Of a DNA stretch of 64,000 nucleotides, positions 54,421 to 63,733 are shown one piece after another (the stretch's first letter is position 1; the number at the start of each line of letters is the position of its first letter). Source of the DNA: Paenibacillus sp. 481 (GTDB taxonomy: Bacteria; Bacillota; Bacilli; Paenibacillales; Paenibacillaceae); contig NZ_CP075175.1 of the NCBI RefSeq assembly GCF_021223605.1, positions 868,001 through 932,000 on the forward strand. Direction: 5' to 3'. The position numbers were made by a program, and so were the translations under genes. The notes beneath the pieces were generated by a model. That model did no database searches, was not told the DNA's origin, and saw only the letters and a program-made list of their open reading frames with translations.

Positions 54421-54468
54421 AAAAAGGGGGCCCGCAGTCAGTGACGTATGACTGTGGGCCCCCCTTTA
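54421..54468. terminator. Strong GC hairpin
   Basis: GGGGGCCCGCAGTCA pairs with TGACTGTGGGCCCCC around an eight-base loop. A runs lie on one side and TTTATT on the other, so it works on both strands. It separates the YwiC-like gene from the gnt cluster. Confidence 0.85.
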
Positions 54469-54521
54469 TTCTAGTGGTTGCCATAGGCGCTATTTCTACA
54501 GATGAGAACCCATTTGGATTG

Positions 54522-54654
54522 TAACGGTTCTGGTAGCGCTTATTGCCATGAAAATGACTAAATAAATACGTCAAATCGTGAAATAAGCGCTCTGATATCC
54601 GTTAAAAATTGAAACTGTGTAAATCTGGCCACATAGCTTCTGTGGCATCCGTTA
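54522..54654 (+). repeat. Dispersed three-arm intergenic repeat, copy 2
   Basis: Arm 1 is 54522-54544 (TAACGGTTCTGG...GCGCTTATT), arm 2 is 54582-54604 (AATAAGCGC...TCCGTTA, inverted), and arm 3 is 54632-54654 (inverted, ends CATCCGTTA). Arms 1 and 2 can form a near-perfect 22-base stem. Order, orientation and spacing match copy 1 at 1999-2130. It ends 15 bases past the gntK stop. Confidence 0.75.
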
Positions 54655-54668
54655 ACCCTTGAACCTCG

Positions 54669-56216
54669 TTATCCTGTAACAAGCTTGCGTTGGAACTTGG
54701 CAATCGCCTTATATTCATCCTTTAACTGACGCGAGACCGAAATATAAATCGGCAGCAACTCATCGTATATGCGTGAATGCTCTGCGATTGGCTTATGGTG
54801 ATGAGAAGCCCCCACCATATCCGCCACGATTTCCAAGCGATCCGTCTTACCGATCGCATACAGGCCAAGCACGACCGCACCTAGACAAGAACTCTCGTAG
54901 CTTTCTGGAATGGCGACTTCTTGATTGAAAATGTCGGCCATCATTTGGCGCCATAACGCCGAACGTGCGAACCCGCCAGTCGCGTGAATTTTGCTCGGCT
55001 GCCCAATCTGCTCCTGCATCGCTAGCAATACCGTGTACAGGTTGAAAATAACCCCTTCAAGCACCGCACGAATCATATGCTCTTTACGATGGTGCATCGT
55101 CAAACCGAAGAAAGACCCTCGCGCATCCGCAGTCCATAGCGGTGCGCGTTCACCTGTCATATACGGATGGAACAACAATCCGTCTGAGCCCGGACTTACT
55201 CGCTCCGCGATTTGCGTTAACACATCGTACGGGTCCATGCCGAGCCGCTTCGCGGTTTCAACTTCCGAAGCAGCAAGCTCATCCCGTACCCAACGGAACA
55301 GCATGCCCCCATTGTTGACCGGGCCGCCGATGACCCAATGTTTATCCGTCAACGCATAACAAAAGATTCGGCCCTTCGGGTCAGTTACCGGACGATCCAC
55401 GACCGTCCGAATCGCCCCGCTTGTCCCAATTGTGCACGCGACCACACCGGGTTCAATCGCGTTAACACCCAGATTCGACAGCACGCCATCGCTGGCGCCC
55501 ACGATAAACGGTGTGCTCGGTGCAAGCGCCATCGCACGCGCATATTCCGCGACCAAGCCGTGCATTTGATGCGTAGTCGGAACGATCGTGGAAAGCTGAT
55601 TTCGCGTAATGCCCGCGATTTGCAACGCCTCTTCGTCCCAATCGAGCGATTTCAAATTGAGCAGTCCAGTCGCCGATGCGATCGAGTAGTCCACCACATA
55701 CTCGTTAAAGAGCTTGGTGAATACATACTCCTTAATCGAAATAAATTTGGCTGCTTGCTGGAAAGTCTGAGCATCTTCCTCGCGCATCCACATTAATTTC
55801 GTCAGCGGTGACATCGGATGAATCGGTGTCCCCGTTCGCAAGTACAGCTCGTGTCCGTTCATGTCCCGACTCAATCGCTCGGCCTGTTCACTGCTGCGAT
55901 TATCCGCCCACGTCATACATGGCGTAAGCGGTTTGCCTGCGGCATCAACCGCAATGACACTGTGCATCGCCGAACTGAACGAAACGAACATGATGTCATC
56001 AGGACGAACTCCACTGTGATCCATGGCTTGCTTGACCGATTGGATAACCGCATGAAAGATCTGCTCAGGATCTTGCTCCGCAATGGTCGAACTCGGTGTG
56101 TATAATGGATACTCCACATTACCTTTAGCAACAATCGTCCCATTCTGTTCGAACAGAACTGCTTTAGTACTCGTCGTTCCAATATCGACACCGATCATGT
56201 ACGTTAACCTGCTCAT
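54669..56216 (-). CDS. gntK: Gluconokinase (FGGY family)
   Basis: Phosphorylates gluconate to 6-phosphogluconate. The 515-residue protein has MIGVDIGTTSTKAVLFEQ, MFVSFSSAMHSVIAVD, CMTWADNRSSEQA, LLFHPYMTGERAPLWTADA and IHATGGFARSALWRQMMAD, all typical of GntK. Its place beside the gluconate permease confirms the substrate. It starts 33 bases after gntP. It is the last gene of the gnt run and ends at the dispersed repeat. Confidence 0.95.
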   Translation of the reverse strand: MSRLTYMIGVDIGTTSTKAVLFEQNGTIVAKGNVEYPLYTPSSTIAEQDPEQIFHAVIQSVKQAMDHSGVRPDDIMFVSFSSAMHSVIAVDAAGKPLTPCMTWADNRSSEQAERLSRDMNGHELYLRTGTPIHPMSPLTKLMWMREEDAQTFQQAAKFISIKEYVFTKLFNEYVVDYSIASATGLLNLKSLDWDEEALQIAGITRNQLSTIVPTTHQMHGLVAEYARAMALAPSTPFIVGASDGVLSNLGVNAIEPGVVACTIGTSGAIRTVVDRPVTDPKGRIFCYALTDKHWVIGGPVNNGGMLFRWVRDELAASEVETAKRLGMDPYDVLTQIAERVSPGSDGLLFHPYMTGERAPLWTADARGSFFGLTMHHRKEHMIRAVLEGVIFNLYTVLLAMQEQIGQPSKIHATGGFARSALWRQMMADIFNQEVAIPESYESSCLGAVVLGLYAIGKTDRLEIVADMVGASHHHKPIAEHSRIYDELLPIYISVSRQLKDEYKAIAKFQRKLVTG

Positions 56217-56249
56217 AACTAAACCTTCTTTCTGGATTATCTACGACTC

Positions 56250-57611
56250 CTATACAAACGTACTGAGGAGAAGAATGAAAGCCAATGCGACGACCGACAA
56301 CAGCGTTTCCATCACCGTCCACGACTTCAACGTTTGTGACACGGACATGTTAAAAAACTCTTTAACCATCCAGAACCCTGCGTCATTCACGTGTGACAAG
56401 ACGATAGAACCTGCACCAGTTGCCAAGACGACGAGCTCCACATTCGCTCCCGGATTCAATGCCAGCACAGGTGCCACAATGCCTGCTGCTGTCGTCATCG
56501 CGACAGTCGCAGATCCCGTTGCTACGCGAATCAAGGCTGCCACAAACCATGCAAACAAAATCAAGTTTACATCTGCTTGCGTCGCAATCTCCGCAATTGC
56601 ACCACCAACACCGCTCGTAATTAAGACTTGTTTGAACGCACCGCCGCCACCAATAATCAAAATAATCGTTGCCGTTGGCGCCAAGCATTCACTCGAGAAG
56701 CGAGAAATATCTTCCTTCGTAAAGCCTCTTGCAAACCCAAGGGAGAAAAATGAGAAAATAACTGCAATTAACAACGCAATAATTTCGTGACCTATAAACT
56801 CAAAAAATACAGTTAAGCTGCTTAGCCCTTCTGGATCCACAATGATCGCTGCCGAGCCGCTCAACATTAGAATAACAGGCAATAAAATCGTAAACAACGT
56901 AATCCCAAAGCCAGGTAGCTCACGATTGCCCTTCAATGCAAACTGTGCAGCCAAATCAGCTGGCGGCTCTACTTGAATGCGCTTACCGATATACTTGCCG
57001 AAAATCGGCCCTGCAATAATAGCTGCCGGTAAACCGACTAAAATCGAATACATAATGGTAAGTCCTAAATCGGCATTAAAAGCATCAATCGCAATCATAG
57101 GTGCCGGATGCGGTGGCACCAGACCGTGCACGATGGACAGACCTGCCAAGATCGGAATTCCGATTTTCAACAACGACATGTTCGTCTTGCGTGCAACTGT
57201 AAATACGATTGGAATTAATAAAATAAGTCCAACTTCAAAAAAGACCGGAATACCTACAATAAATCCGACAAACATCATCGACCAATGAACCCGTTTTTCC
57301 CCGAACTTATCGACCAACGTCGTTGCGATTCGTTCCGCGCCGCCGGATTCAGCCATCATTTTACCGAGCATTGTTCCGAGACCGATTACGATCGCGATTT
57401 TCCCAAGCGTTCCACCAACACCACCAATAACGGCGTTCACGACATCGAGTGGCTTCATTCCTGCCAATAGCCCGAGCATCAATGCCGACATGAGCAAAGT
57501 AACAAACGGATTCCATTTGAACTTTGCAATAAACACAATCAGAAACACAATTGATACGAATGTCCAAATTAATAGCGTCGCATTATGACTAAGACCAAAT
57601 ATAGTGTCCAT
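56250..57611 (-). CDS. gntP: Gluconate permease
   Basis: Proton-coupled gluconate importer of the GntP family. It has 453 residues and about 12 to 14 helices. Family blocks are LGTMLGKMMAESGGAERIA, HGLVPPHPAPMIAID, LIIGGGGAFKQVLITSGVG, IRVATGSATVAMTTAAGI, and SHVNDAGFWMVKEFF near the C-terminus. GGGAGGATAACC precedes the ATG. A GntR-type operator lies 47 bases upstream, between gntR and this gene. Confidence 0.95.
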   Translation of the reverse strand: MDTIFGLSHNATLLIWTFVSIVFLIVFIAKFKWNPFVTLLMSALMLGLLAGMKPLDVVNAVIGGVGGTLGKIAIVIGLGTMLGKMMAESGGAERIATTLVDKFGEKRVHWSMMFVGFIVGIPVFFEVGLILLIPIVFTVARKTNMSLLKIGIPILAGLSIVHGLVPPHPAPMIAIDAFNADLGLTIMYSILVGLPAAIIAGPIFGKYIGKRIQVEPPADLAAQFALKGNRELPGFGITLFTILLPVILMLSGSAAIIVDPEGLSSLTVFFEFIGHEIIALLIAVIFSFFSLGFARGFTKEDISRFSSECLAPTATIILIIGGGGAFKQVLITSGVGGAIAEIATQADVNLILFAWFVAALIRVATGSATVAMTTAAGIVAPVLALNPGANVELVVLATGAGSIVLSHVNDAGFWMVKEFFNMSVSQTLKSWTVMETLLSVVALAFILLLSTFV

Positions 57612-57657
57612 AGGGTTATCCTCCCTGAGATTGGGTATTGGCTATATGTAATTGTAT

Positions 57658-57671
57658 ACTTGTCGACAAGT
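57658..57671. promoter_or_regulatory. GntR operator upstream of gntP
   Basis: ACTTGTCGACAAGT is a perfect 14-base palindrome and differs from the operator ahead of gnd only in the two central bases. Its position between gntR and gntP suggests a second regulated promoter. Confidence 0.75.
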
Positions 57672-57705
57672 TTGCGTAACGTACATGGATGCTGGGAGCT
57701 TACGC

Positions 57706-58389
57706 TTAAAATTGGGGCAAGCTCGTATGCAACGTCTGCATCGAATCCGCAAAATATTCACGCACCACTTGTTGAACCACTTCTGGATTTTTGGATTGCA
57801 AGCCTTTCAAAATCGTGCGATGCTTGTCAATCACCGAGCCTAAACGCTGCTCGCCTTTCGAAAATATTTCCTCGGTCGTAATGAGCATCACCGTCATAAC
57901 GATATGACGAATACTCGTCCACAGATGCATAATTCGTTTATGTTCTGTTGCCGCGATGATCGCCTCATGGAAAGATAAGTCCTGATAAGCAAAATCAACG
58001 ACATCGTTATATTTGACAGCAAGCTCCATTTTGTCGAGAATTTGATTCAGCTTCGTAATAAGCCGCTCCTGATCCATATGGGCAAGTCGCTGCTGCACAA
58101 AGCTTTCAATTAAATACCGGACATCGTACAACTCCTCGACATCCTTTACACTTAAACCGAGTACGACAGCGCCCATGCGCTCTAATCGGATCAGCCCTTC
58201 GTTCGATAACGCTTTCAACGCTTCTCGAACCGGTGATCGACTCGTGCCGAAATCGGCAGCAACTCTATTTTCAGAGATCACTTCTCCAGGTTTGATCGTT
58301 CCTTTAATAATTTGTAACCGTAATTCACAAGCAATCGCTTCCCCACGGGAAACACCTTGCAGCCACGCGGATGGATAATGCATCAACAT
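57706..58389 (-). CDS. gntR: GntR family gluconate operon repressor (FadR/FCD subfamily)
   Basis: 227 residues. The N-terminal winged helix reads IKPGEVISENRVAADFGTSRSPVREALKAL (shown in parts), with LIRLERMGAVV as the wing. The C-terminal FCD effector domain carries Asp/His residues (DLSFHEAIIAATEHKRIM, HRTILKGL) that bind metal or ligand in the family. AGGAGAGTTGA precedes the ATG at 58389. Two GntR-type palindromes flank the gene's neighbours, so it is the likely local repressor, relieved by gluconate as in B. subtilis. Confidence 0.92.
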   Translation of the reverse strand: MLMHYPSAWLQGVSRGEAIACELRLQIIKGTIKPGEVISENRVAADFGTSRSPVREALKALSNEGLIRLERMGAVVLGLSVKDVEELYDVRYLIESFVQQRLAHMDQERLITKLNQILDKMELAVKYNDVVDFAYQDLSFHEAIIAATEHKRIMHLWTSIRHIVMTVMLITTEEIFSKGEQRLGSVIDKHRTILKGLQSKNPEVVQQVVREYFADSMQTLHTSLPQF

Positions 58390-58499
58390 TCAACTCTCCT
58401 AATGAAAATGGGTAAGATGCCGTTATAGTGGCAGATCGCTCCATTCTAACATACATTCCCCCGACAATTCCATTAGAGCGTACCGATGCAACCGTACCT

Positions 58500-59399
58500 T
58501 TATTTGCTCTCCACTACCCCATGACCACCGAATTCATTGCGCAATGCGGCTACAATTTTTCCATGAAACGTATCGGATTCAAGTGACCGATATCTCATAA
58601 ACAACGACATCGCGATAACTGGCGCGCTCGCTTGCAGATCAAGCGCCGTCTCCACCGTCCACTTGCCTTCACCAGAGCTTTGCATGACTCCCCGAATTTG
58701 AGACAACTTCGGATCTTTCGCAAACGCGTTCTGTGTCAGCTCCATCAGCCAACTGCGAATGACAGAACCGTTCGACCATACCTGAGCCACATGCTCATAA
58801 TTGTAGTCAAAATCACTCTTATCCAGCAGCTCAAATCCTTCTGCAATGGATTGCATCATACCGTACTCAATGCCATTATGAATCATTTTCAAAAAATGGC
58901 CGCTGCCGTTCTTACCCGCATATAAATATCCGTTCGTCACCGCAATATCCGCAAATAGTGGTTCAATCGTGGGGAACACGGACTCGTTACCGCCAATCAT
59001 AAAGCAACCGCCTTGCGCAGCGCCCTCAGTACCACCCGAAGTACCTACATCGAAAAAGTGAATGCCATGTACTTGTAGCTTCTCATTCCGCGCCTGCGAT
59101 TGTTTGTAATGAGAGTTGCCACCATCCATCACGATATCCCCTGGTGAAAGCAGCGGAATCAGGGTGTCAATGACACTATCTACAATCCCACCTGCCGGCA
59201 CCATGATCCATACGATGCGCGGAGCTTCCAATTGCGCAACGAGCTGCTCGATCGACGGTGCTGCAACTGCGCCATGAGCCTTCAGCTTCTGTCCTGGCTC
59301 TGGATTCACATCGTACACGATGACTTGATGCTCATGACGAAGCATATTTTCTGCTAGATTAAATCCCATTTTACCGAGTCCGATCAACCCTAATTTCAT
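58500..59399 (-). CDS. gnd: 6-phosphogluconate dehydrogenase, short (NAD-type) form
   Basis: Oxidatively decarboxylates 6-phosphogluconate to ribulose 5-phosphate. At 299 residues it belongs to the short YqeC-like class rather than the 470-residue GntZ class. The cofactor loop is GLIGLGKMGFNLAENM, with VYDVNP as the next strand; an acidic Asp here fits NAD preference. Substrate residues lie in VMDGGNSHYKQSQ, DVGTSGGTEGAAQGGCFMIGG and KMIHNGIEYGMMQ. AAGGAGTGAAGGC precedes the ATG. It is the first gene of the gnt group, behind two overlapping GntR palindromes. Confidence 0.93.
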   Translation of the reverse strand: MKLGLIGLGKMGFNLAENMLRHEHQVIVYDVNPEPGQKLKAHGAVAAPSIEQLVAQLEAPRIVWIMVPAGGIVDSVIDTLIPLLSPGDIVMDGGNSHYKQSQARNEKLQVHGIHFFDVGTSGGTEGAAQGGCFMIGGNESVFPTIEPLFADIAVTNGYLYAGKNGSGHFLKMIHNGIEYGMMQSIAEGFELLDKSDFDYNYEHVAQVWSNGSVIRSWLMELTQNAFAKDPKLSQIRGVMQSSGEGKWTVETALDLQASAPVIAMSLFMRYRSLESDTFHGKIVAALRNEFGGHGVVESK

Positions 59400-59422
59400 G
59401 CCTTCACTCCTTAAGAAAAACT

Positions 59423-59444
59423 ACAAGTATACTTGTATACAAGT
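59423..59444. promoter_or_regulatory. Double GntR operator upstream of gnd
   Basis: Two overlapping perfect 14-base palindromes, ACAAGTATACTTGT (59423-59436) and ACTTGTATACAAGT (59431-59444). The sequence matches the known B. subtilis GntR operator core. It lies 24 bases before the gnd start and overlaps the likely -10 region. Confidence 0.85.
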
Positions 59445-59492
59445 TGATGAAACTTATGTTACCGCTTTCTTTTTTGTTTGTAAAGAGAAATT

Positions 59493-59506
59493 TGAAAGCG
59501 ACTTCA
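59493..59506. promoter_or_regulatory. Candidate cre box of the gnt operon
   Basis: TGAAAGCGACTTCA fits the cre consensus with one mismatch. It lies about 50 bases upstream of the GntR operator. The B. subtilis gnt operon is also under CcpA control, which supports the call. Confidence 0.5.
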
Positions 59507-59567
59507 TTGTGAAATATAAACATTTCAGGTGCGAGGAGCCTGTGGGTTTGCTCGACAAAGACCTTAC

Positions 59568-59603
59568 CCAAAAGAAGCTCAGAAACCGTTGAGCTTCTTT
59601 TGG
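59568..59603. terminator. Terminator after the small secreted Ig-like protein gene
   Basis: Fourteen-base perfect stem CCAAAAGAAGCTCA / TGAGCTTCTTTTGG. The T run is inside the stem, so strength on either strand is moderate. Confidence 0.75.
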
Positions 59604-59629
59604 AATTGCATCCGTCCGTATTGCTAGAG

Positions 59630-59956
59630 CTAGGCGGGTACGACCGTGATCCTTGCGTGGTATTTAACAAGAAACGCACTTATTTCAACCAGTGCGACAC
59701 CAGGCTTTAACCCTGTTACTATACATCGCGGAACACGAATGTTTTCTACCTTAACGACGTCAGATCCACTAAGCGTTTTACTGCACCAAGTAAACCCTTT
59801 TCTCTCCCCGACTTTAATGGTGTGTTCAACGACTGGATACTGATAAGTTGATGGAGCTGGCAGCGTGTTGTTCTGTACAGCAGCAGACACCCCGCCTGCT
59901 CCAACTGAGAAGGATAAACATACAGCTAAACCTAACATCATACCTTTTTTAAACAC
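59630..59956 (-). CDS. Small secreted protein with a BIG2-like domain
   Basis: 108 residues from a GTG at 59956, which has GGGAGG eight bases upstream. A signal peptide (KKGMMLGLAVCLSFSVGAGG) is cut after VSAA. The mature part reads like one bacterial Ig-like fold: VEHTIKVGERKGFTWCSKT, SGSDVVKVEN, CIVTGLKPGVALVEISAF and ARITVVPA. Two Cys residues may form a disulfide. Probably an extracellular or wall-associated protein. It has its own hairpin terminator and is not linked to the gnt genes. Confidence 0.68.
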   Translation of the reverse strand: MFKKGMMLGLAVCLSFSVGAGGVSAAVQNNTLPAPSTYQYPVVEHTIKVGERKGFTWCSKTLSGSDVVKVENIRVPRCIVTGLKPGVALVEISAFLVKYHARITVVPA

Positions 59957-60309
59957 ATTCAAACCTCCCAGCACTTTTAATTGAATGAACCATTTAAAAG
60001 ACGTCACTGTTTCTGGGAAACAGGGCTCCAATCTATAAAATGATCAACCTTCCCTCAAGGTAGCTGATAGATTAAGGAATATCTAGACATTTTATGTTAA
60101 TAAATTGAATTTTTTAAATTAATTTATACGAGTGTTAATATAACCACAAAAACAACCCTACTCAACCAGCCATCGAATTTACAGGGTAGACCGTAACATC
60201 TATTTTCAAATCTTCTCTCCCCTGCTTTTCGTCCATTCCACACGGACTTTCCATTCCCTTTTCTCTGTTCTAGCAGCGCTTTAACTTAATAGAAAGAAGG
60301 CTGTCGAAG

Positions 60310-60337
60310 TTGGTAGAAAAAGTGAAGCAGTTATGAT
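60310..60337 (+). promoter_or_regulatory. Likely promoter of ilvD
   Basis: TTGGTA (60310-60315), 16-base spacer, TATGAT (60332-60337). The leader is about 50 bases. No T-box or leader hairpin is visible, so control by CodY or another protein is more likely. The stretch 59957-60309 is AT-rich and holds no gene that I can support. Confidence 0.55.
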
Positions 60338-60391
60338 AGACTCTATAGAAATACCAAAAAACGTGCATTTGGATACGGAGGTTCATCACTA

Positions 60392-62077
60392 ATGACTGCC
60401 AAGAAAATGCGTTCAGACATGATTAAGAAAGGCTTTGACCGAGCACCGCACCGCAGCTTGCTGCGCGCTGCCGGAGTAAAGGAAGAAGATTTCGATAAGC
60501 CGTTTATTGCGGTGTGTAACTCCTATATTGACATTGTCCCAGGTCACGTTCATTTGCAAGAGTTTGGAAAAATCGTAAAAGAGGCTATCCGCGAAGCTGG
60601 CGGCGTGCCATTCGAATTCAACACAATCGGTGTTGATGACGGTATTGCCATGGGGCATATCGGAATGCGCTATTCATTGCCGAGCCGTGAGATTATTGCA
60701 GACTCACTGGAGACGGTCGTTTCCGCGCACTGGTTCGATGGGATGGTATGTATCCCGAACTGTGATAAGATTACACCTGGTATGATGATGGGCGCACTGC
60801 GTGTCAACATCCCAACCTTGTTCGTAAGTGGCGGACCGATGAAGGCAGGTAAAGACTCTACGGGTCGTTCCATCTCGCTGTCCAGTGTATTTGAAGGCGT
60901 CGGTGCCTTTCAAGCAGGCAAAATTGATGAAAAAAGTTTGACAGAATTAGAACAGTACGGCTGTCCAACATGCGGCTCTTGTTCCGGTATGTTTACAGCT
61001 AATTCGATGAACTGCTTAGCCGAAGGCTTAGGATTAGCATTACCAGGCAACGGTACGATCTTAGCGGTTGCGCCAGAGCGTCGTGAGTTCGTTAAACGTT
61101 CTGCGACGCAGTTGATGGAACTGATTAAGCTCGATATTAAACCGCGCGATATCGTTACCGAGAAAGCAATCGACAACGCCTTCGCCCTTGATATGGCGTT
61201 GGGCGGCTCTACGAATACGGTGCTGCATACGTTAGCGTTAGCGCACGAAGCAGGATTTGACTACCCGATAGAGCGCATTAATGAGGTTGCTAAACGCGTT
61301 CCTCATTTGGCAAAGATTGCTCCGGCTTCGGATTATCATATTGAAGATGTGCATAACGCAGGTGGCGTTAGCGCAGTATTGAACGAATTGTTCAAAAAAG
61401 AAGGCGCGCTGCACGAGGACTGTATAACGGTAACCGCGAAGACGCTGCGCGAAAATGTAGCTGGCTGTGAAATTCAAGATACGGACGTCATCCGTCCGTT
61501 GGATAACCCGCACAGTGAGCAAGGCGGCTTGTCCGTGCTATTCGGCAACTTGGCGCCGCAAGGCTCTATTATTAAAGTTGGCGCAGTTGATGCTTCTGTA
61601 GGCGGCCGTCACATTGGCCCGGCTATTTGCTTCGACTCGCAAGACGAGGCACTAGCAGGCATCGCGAATGGCAAAGTAAAAGAAGGTCACGTTGTCGTCA
61701 TTCGTTACGAAGGACCTAAAGGTGGGCCAGGTATGCCAGAAATGTTGGCACCAACCTCGCAAATTACCGGTATGGGCCTAGGCGCGAAAGTAGGACTCAT
61801 TACGGACGGACGCTTCTCCGGCGCTTCTCGTGGTATTAGTATCGGCCACATTTCGCCTGAAGCAGCAGAAGGTGGACCTATCGCTTTCGTTGAAGATGGT
61901 GACATCATCGACCTGGATCTCGTCAATCGTAAGATTGAGCTGCAAGTTTCGGATGAAGAACTGGATCGTCGTCGTGCGAATTGGAAAGGTTTCGAGCCAA
62001 AAGTAAAAACAGGCTACTTGGCACGTTACTCCAAGCTCGTTACGAATGCTAGCCAAGGCGGTGTTTTGACTATCTAG
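60392..62077 (+). CDS. ilvD: Dihydroxy-acid dehydratase
   Basis: Dehydrates dihydroxy acids in valine, leucine and isoleucine synthesis. The 561-residue protein has the iron-sulfur cysteines in [33 protein letters not shown] and [32 protein letters not shown] and [13 protein letters not shown] mark the C-terminal active site. GGAGGTTCATCACTA precedes the ATG. It stands alone here, without ilvB, ilvN or ilvC. A strong terminator follows. Confidence 0.97.
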   Translation: MTAKKMRSDMIKKGFDRAPHRSLLRAAGVKEEDFDKPFIAVCNSYIDIVPGHVHLQEFGKIVKEAIREAGGVPFEFNTIGVDDGIAMGHIGMRYSLPSREIIADSLETVVSAHWFDGMVCIPNCDKITPGMMMGALRVNIPTLFVSGGPMKAGKDSTGRSISLSSVFEGVGAFQAGKIDEKSLTELEQYGCPTCGSCSGMFTANSMNCLAEGLGLALPGNGTILAVAPERREFVKRSATQLMELIKLDIKPRDIVTEKAIDNAFALDMALGGSTNTVLHTLALAHEAGFDYPIERINEVAKRVPHLAKIAPASDYHIEDVHNAGGVSAVLNELFKKEGALHEDCITVTAKTLRENVAGCEIQDTDVIRPLDNPHSEQGGLSVLFGNLAPQGSIIKVGAVDASVGGRHIGPAICFDSQDEALAGIANGKVKEGHVVVIRYEGPKGGPGMPEMLAPTSQITGMGLGAKVGLITDGRFSGASRGISIGHISPEAAEGGPIAFVEDGDIIDLDLVNRKIELQVSDEELDRRRANWKGFEPKVKTGYLARYSKLVTNASQGGVLTI

Positions 62078-62160
62078 TCGCTGACTTAAAGCGCACGAAG
62101 GTATTCATTATCTATCATTTGTATCGCACAGCCATTCAAATGATTTATCTTATATGTACG

Positions 62161-62238
62161 AAAAGCCCCTTTAGAGGCCATTTTTGCTTCTGCAACCTTG
62201 ATGTTGCAGGCATGAATGCTTCTAGATGGGCTTTTTTT
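62161..62238 (+). terminator. Terminator of ilvD
   Basis: AAAAGCCC closes with GGGCTTTT around inner pairings (TAGA/TCTA and CTGCAAC/GTTGCAG), followed by a T run. Confidence 0.85.
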
Positions 62239-62337
62239 TCATATGCCGTCCAATCGTTTTGCTGAACGAAAAAATAGTATATCCCATCACTTCAAGCAGT
62301 TACACCGAAGCCTACATCGTAAGAAAGGGTTGATGGG

Positions 62338-63624
62338 ATGAGCATACAAGCAGATGATGATAACCAGCCATTTGCCGCTGAAATTACCCTTACTGCCATT
62401 AACGGTAATGTTGAAGGTACCGTCACCGACATCGAAATCAGATATCGTCCTAATTCAGTCCTCGCTCTGGGCAGTGTCGTATTCACGCTCCCTGTGGGGT
62501 TTACCGCCACCACGAATGATATACTCAACGGCTTCCCTCTATCTAGCACACAAATCACCAATAACGGTCGTTCCATTATGGTCCCCTTGTCATTGGATTT
62601 GATAGGTTTAGCAACGTTTGAATTACAACTGCTGAACAAGACATTACCAGCCGCAGGAACCTATCGTTTTTCAGGGGAAAACACGTTAATTATTATCGGT
62701 TCACAATTTTACGCTGCCACCGAACTCGTCATAAAGGCTCTTCCACGCTATGCGTACGTCACGAATTCAGATAGTAATAACGTATCCGTAATTGACTTAT
62801 CCACCAGCTTGGTCACACATACGATTGCAGTTGGCAACTATCCTACTGACGTTGCCATCGCTCCGAACGGCGAATTTGCTTATGTAGTCAATCACTCGAG
62901 CAACAACGTGTCCGTTATTCATACGGCAACCCACACCGTATCCCAGACGATTGCTACTGGAAACGGACCGGTTGAAACCGCGATTGCACCGAACAGTACG
63001 ATCGCGTATGTCACCAATGCAAATGATAACACCGTATCCGTCATTAACACTTCGTCCCATACCATTGTTCATACGATACCAGTAGGCGTGTTTCCTAACG
63101 GAATTGCGCTGGCACCTAACGGCACGTTCGCCTATGTTGCTAATTATGGCAGCAACAATGTTACTATTATTGACACGGCTACCTATGCGGTCGTGCAGAC
63201 GATCCCCGTCGGTTTTTCACCTTCCGGCATTACCGTCACACCGAACGGAAGATACGTCTATGTTACGAATCGAAACGATAATAACGTTTCGGTCATTGAT
63301 ACCACGACGAATGTAGTCGTGATCTCCATCCCTGTTGGCATTTTGCCTAAAGGCGTTACCGTGTCGCCGAACAGCGACATTGTCTACGTTGCCAACAGTT
63401 TAAGCAATGCCATTGCGGCCATCCGCACGAGTACGAATACGGTTATCCAACTCACTTCTGTTGGCGTATACCCATATGAAGTCGCCTTCAACAGAACCGG
63501 ATCATTAGCCTATGTTACGAATCGAAACAGTAACAGCGTGTCCGTTATCCAAACCTCAACCAACGCTGTCATTCAAATTATTATCGTTGGTGGTGGCCCG
63601 CTCGGCATTGCCATTTCACCTTAA
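62338..63624 (+). CDS. YVTN-type beta-propeller repeat protein
   Basis: 428 residues. Residues 1-135 form a beta-rich unique domain (ITLTAINGNVEGTVTDIEI and so on). From about 140 there are seven blades of about 42 residues. Each contains YVTN or YVAN, N-x-VSVID or NVTIIDT, a T-x-T-V/I core and a P-VG-x-x-P-x-G-I-A-x-x-PNG connector. This is the PQQ-/YVTN-class propeller seen in S-layer and surface proteins. There is no signal peptide, anchor or membrane segment. AAAGGG eight bases before the ATG is modest. Monocistronic, with terminators on both sides. A surface or spore-coat role is inference. Confidence 0.87.
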   Translation: MSIQADDDNQPFAAEITLTAINGNVEGTVTDIEIRYRPNSVLALGSVVFTLPVGFTATTNDILNGFPLSSTQITNNGRSIMVPLSLDLIGLATFELQLLNKTLPAAGTYRFSGENTLIIIGSQFYAATELVIKALPRYAYVTNSDSNNVSVIDLSTSLVTHTIAVGNYPTDVAIAPNGEFAYVVNHSSNNVSVIHTATHTVSQTIATGNGPVETAIAPNSTIAYVTNANDNTVSVINTSSHTIVHTIPVGVFPNGIALAPNGTFAYVANYGSNNVTIIDTATYAVVQTIPVGFSPSGITVTPNGRYVYVTNRNDNNVSVIDTTTNVVVISIPVGILPKGVTVSPNSDIVYVANSLSNAIAAIRTSTNTVIQLTSVGVYPYEVAFNRTGSLAYVTNRNSNSVSVIQTSTNAVIQIIIVGGGPLGIAISP

Positions 63625-63637
63625 AGCGCTAACTCCG

Positions 63638-63673
63638 AAAAAAGGAGCAGGGAATCGCTTCCCCGCTCCTTTT
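63638..63673. terminator. Bidirectional terminator
   Basis: AAAAGGAGC, with further GGGAA / TTCCC pairing, closes with GCTCCTTTT. It lies between the YVTN gene and the convergent ABC ATPase gene. Confidence 0.8.
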
Positions 63674-63733
63674 CCGCTATTATCATTTCACTATGTTATT
63701 AAAATGTATTTACGTCGCTTCCGTCCAATCCTC

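Noticed and set aside
60034-60391. T-box leader ahead of ilvD
   Set aside because: The predicted promoter leaves only about 50 bases of leader, without hairpins or a T-box core.
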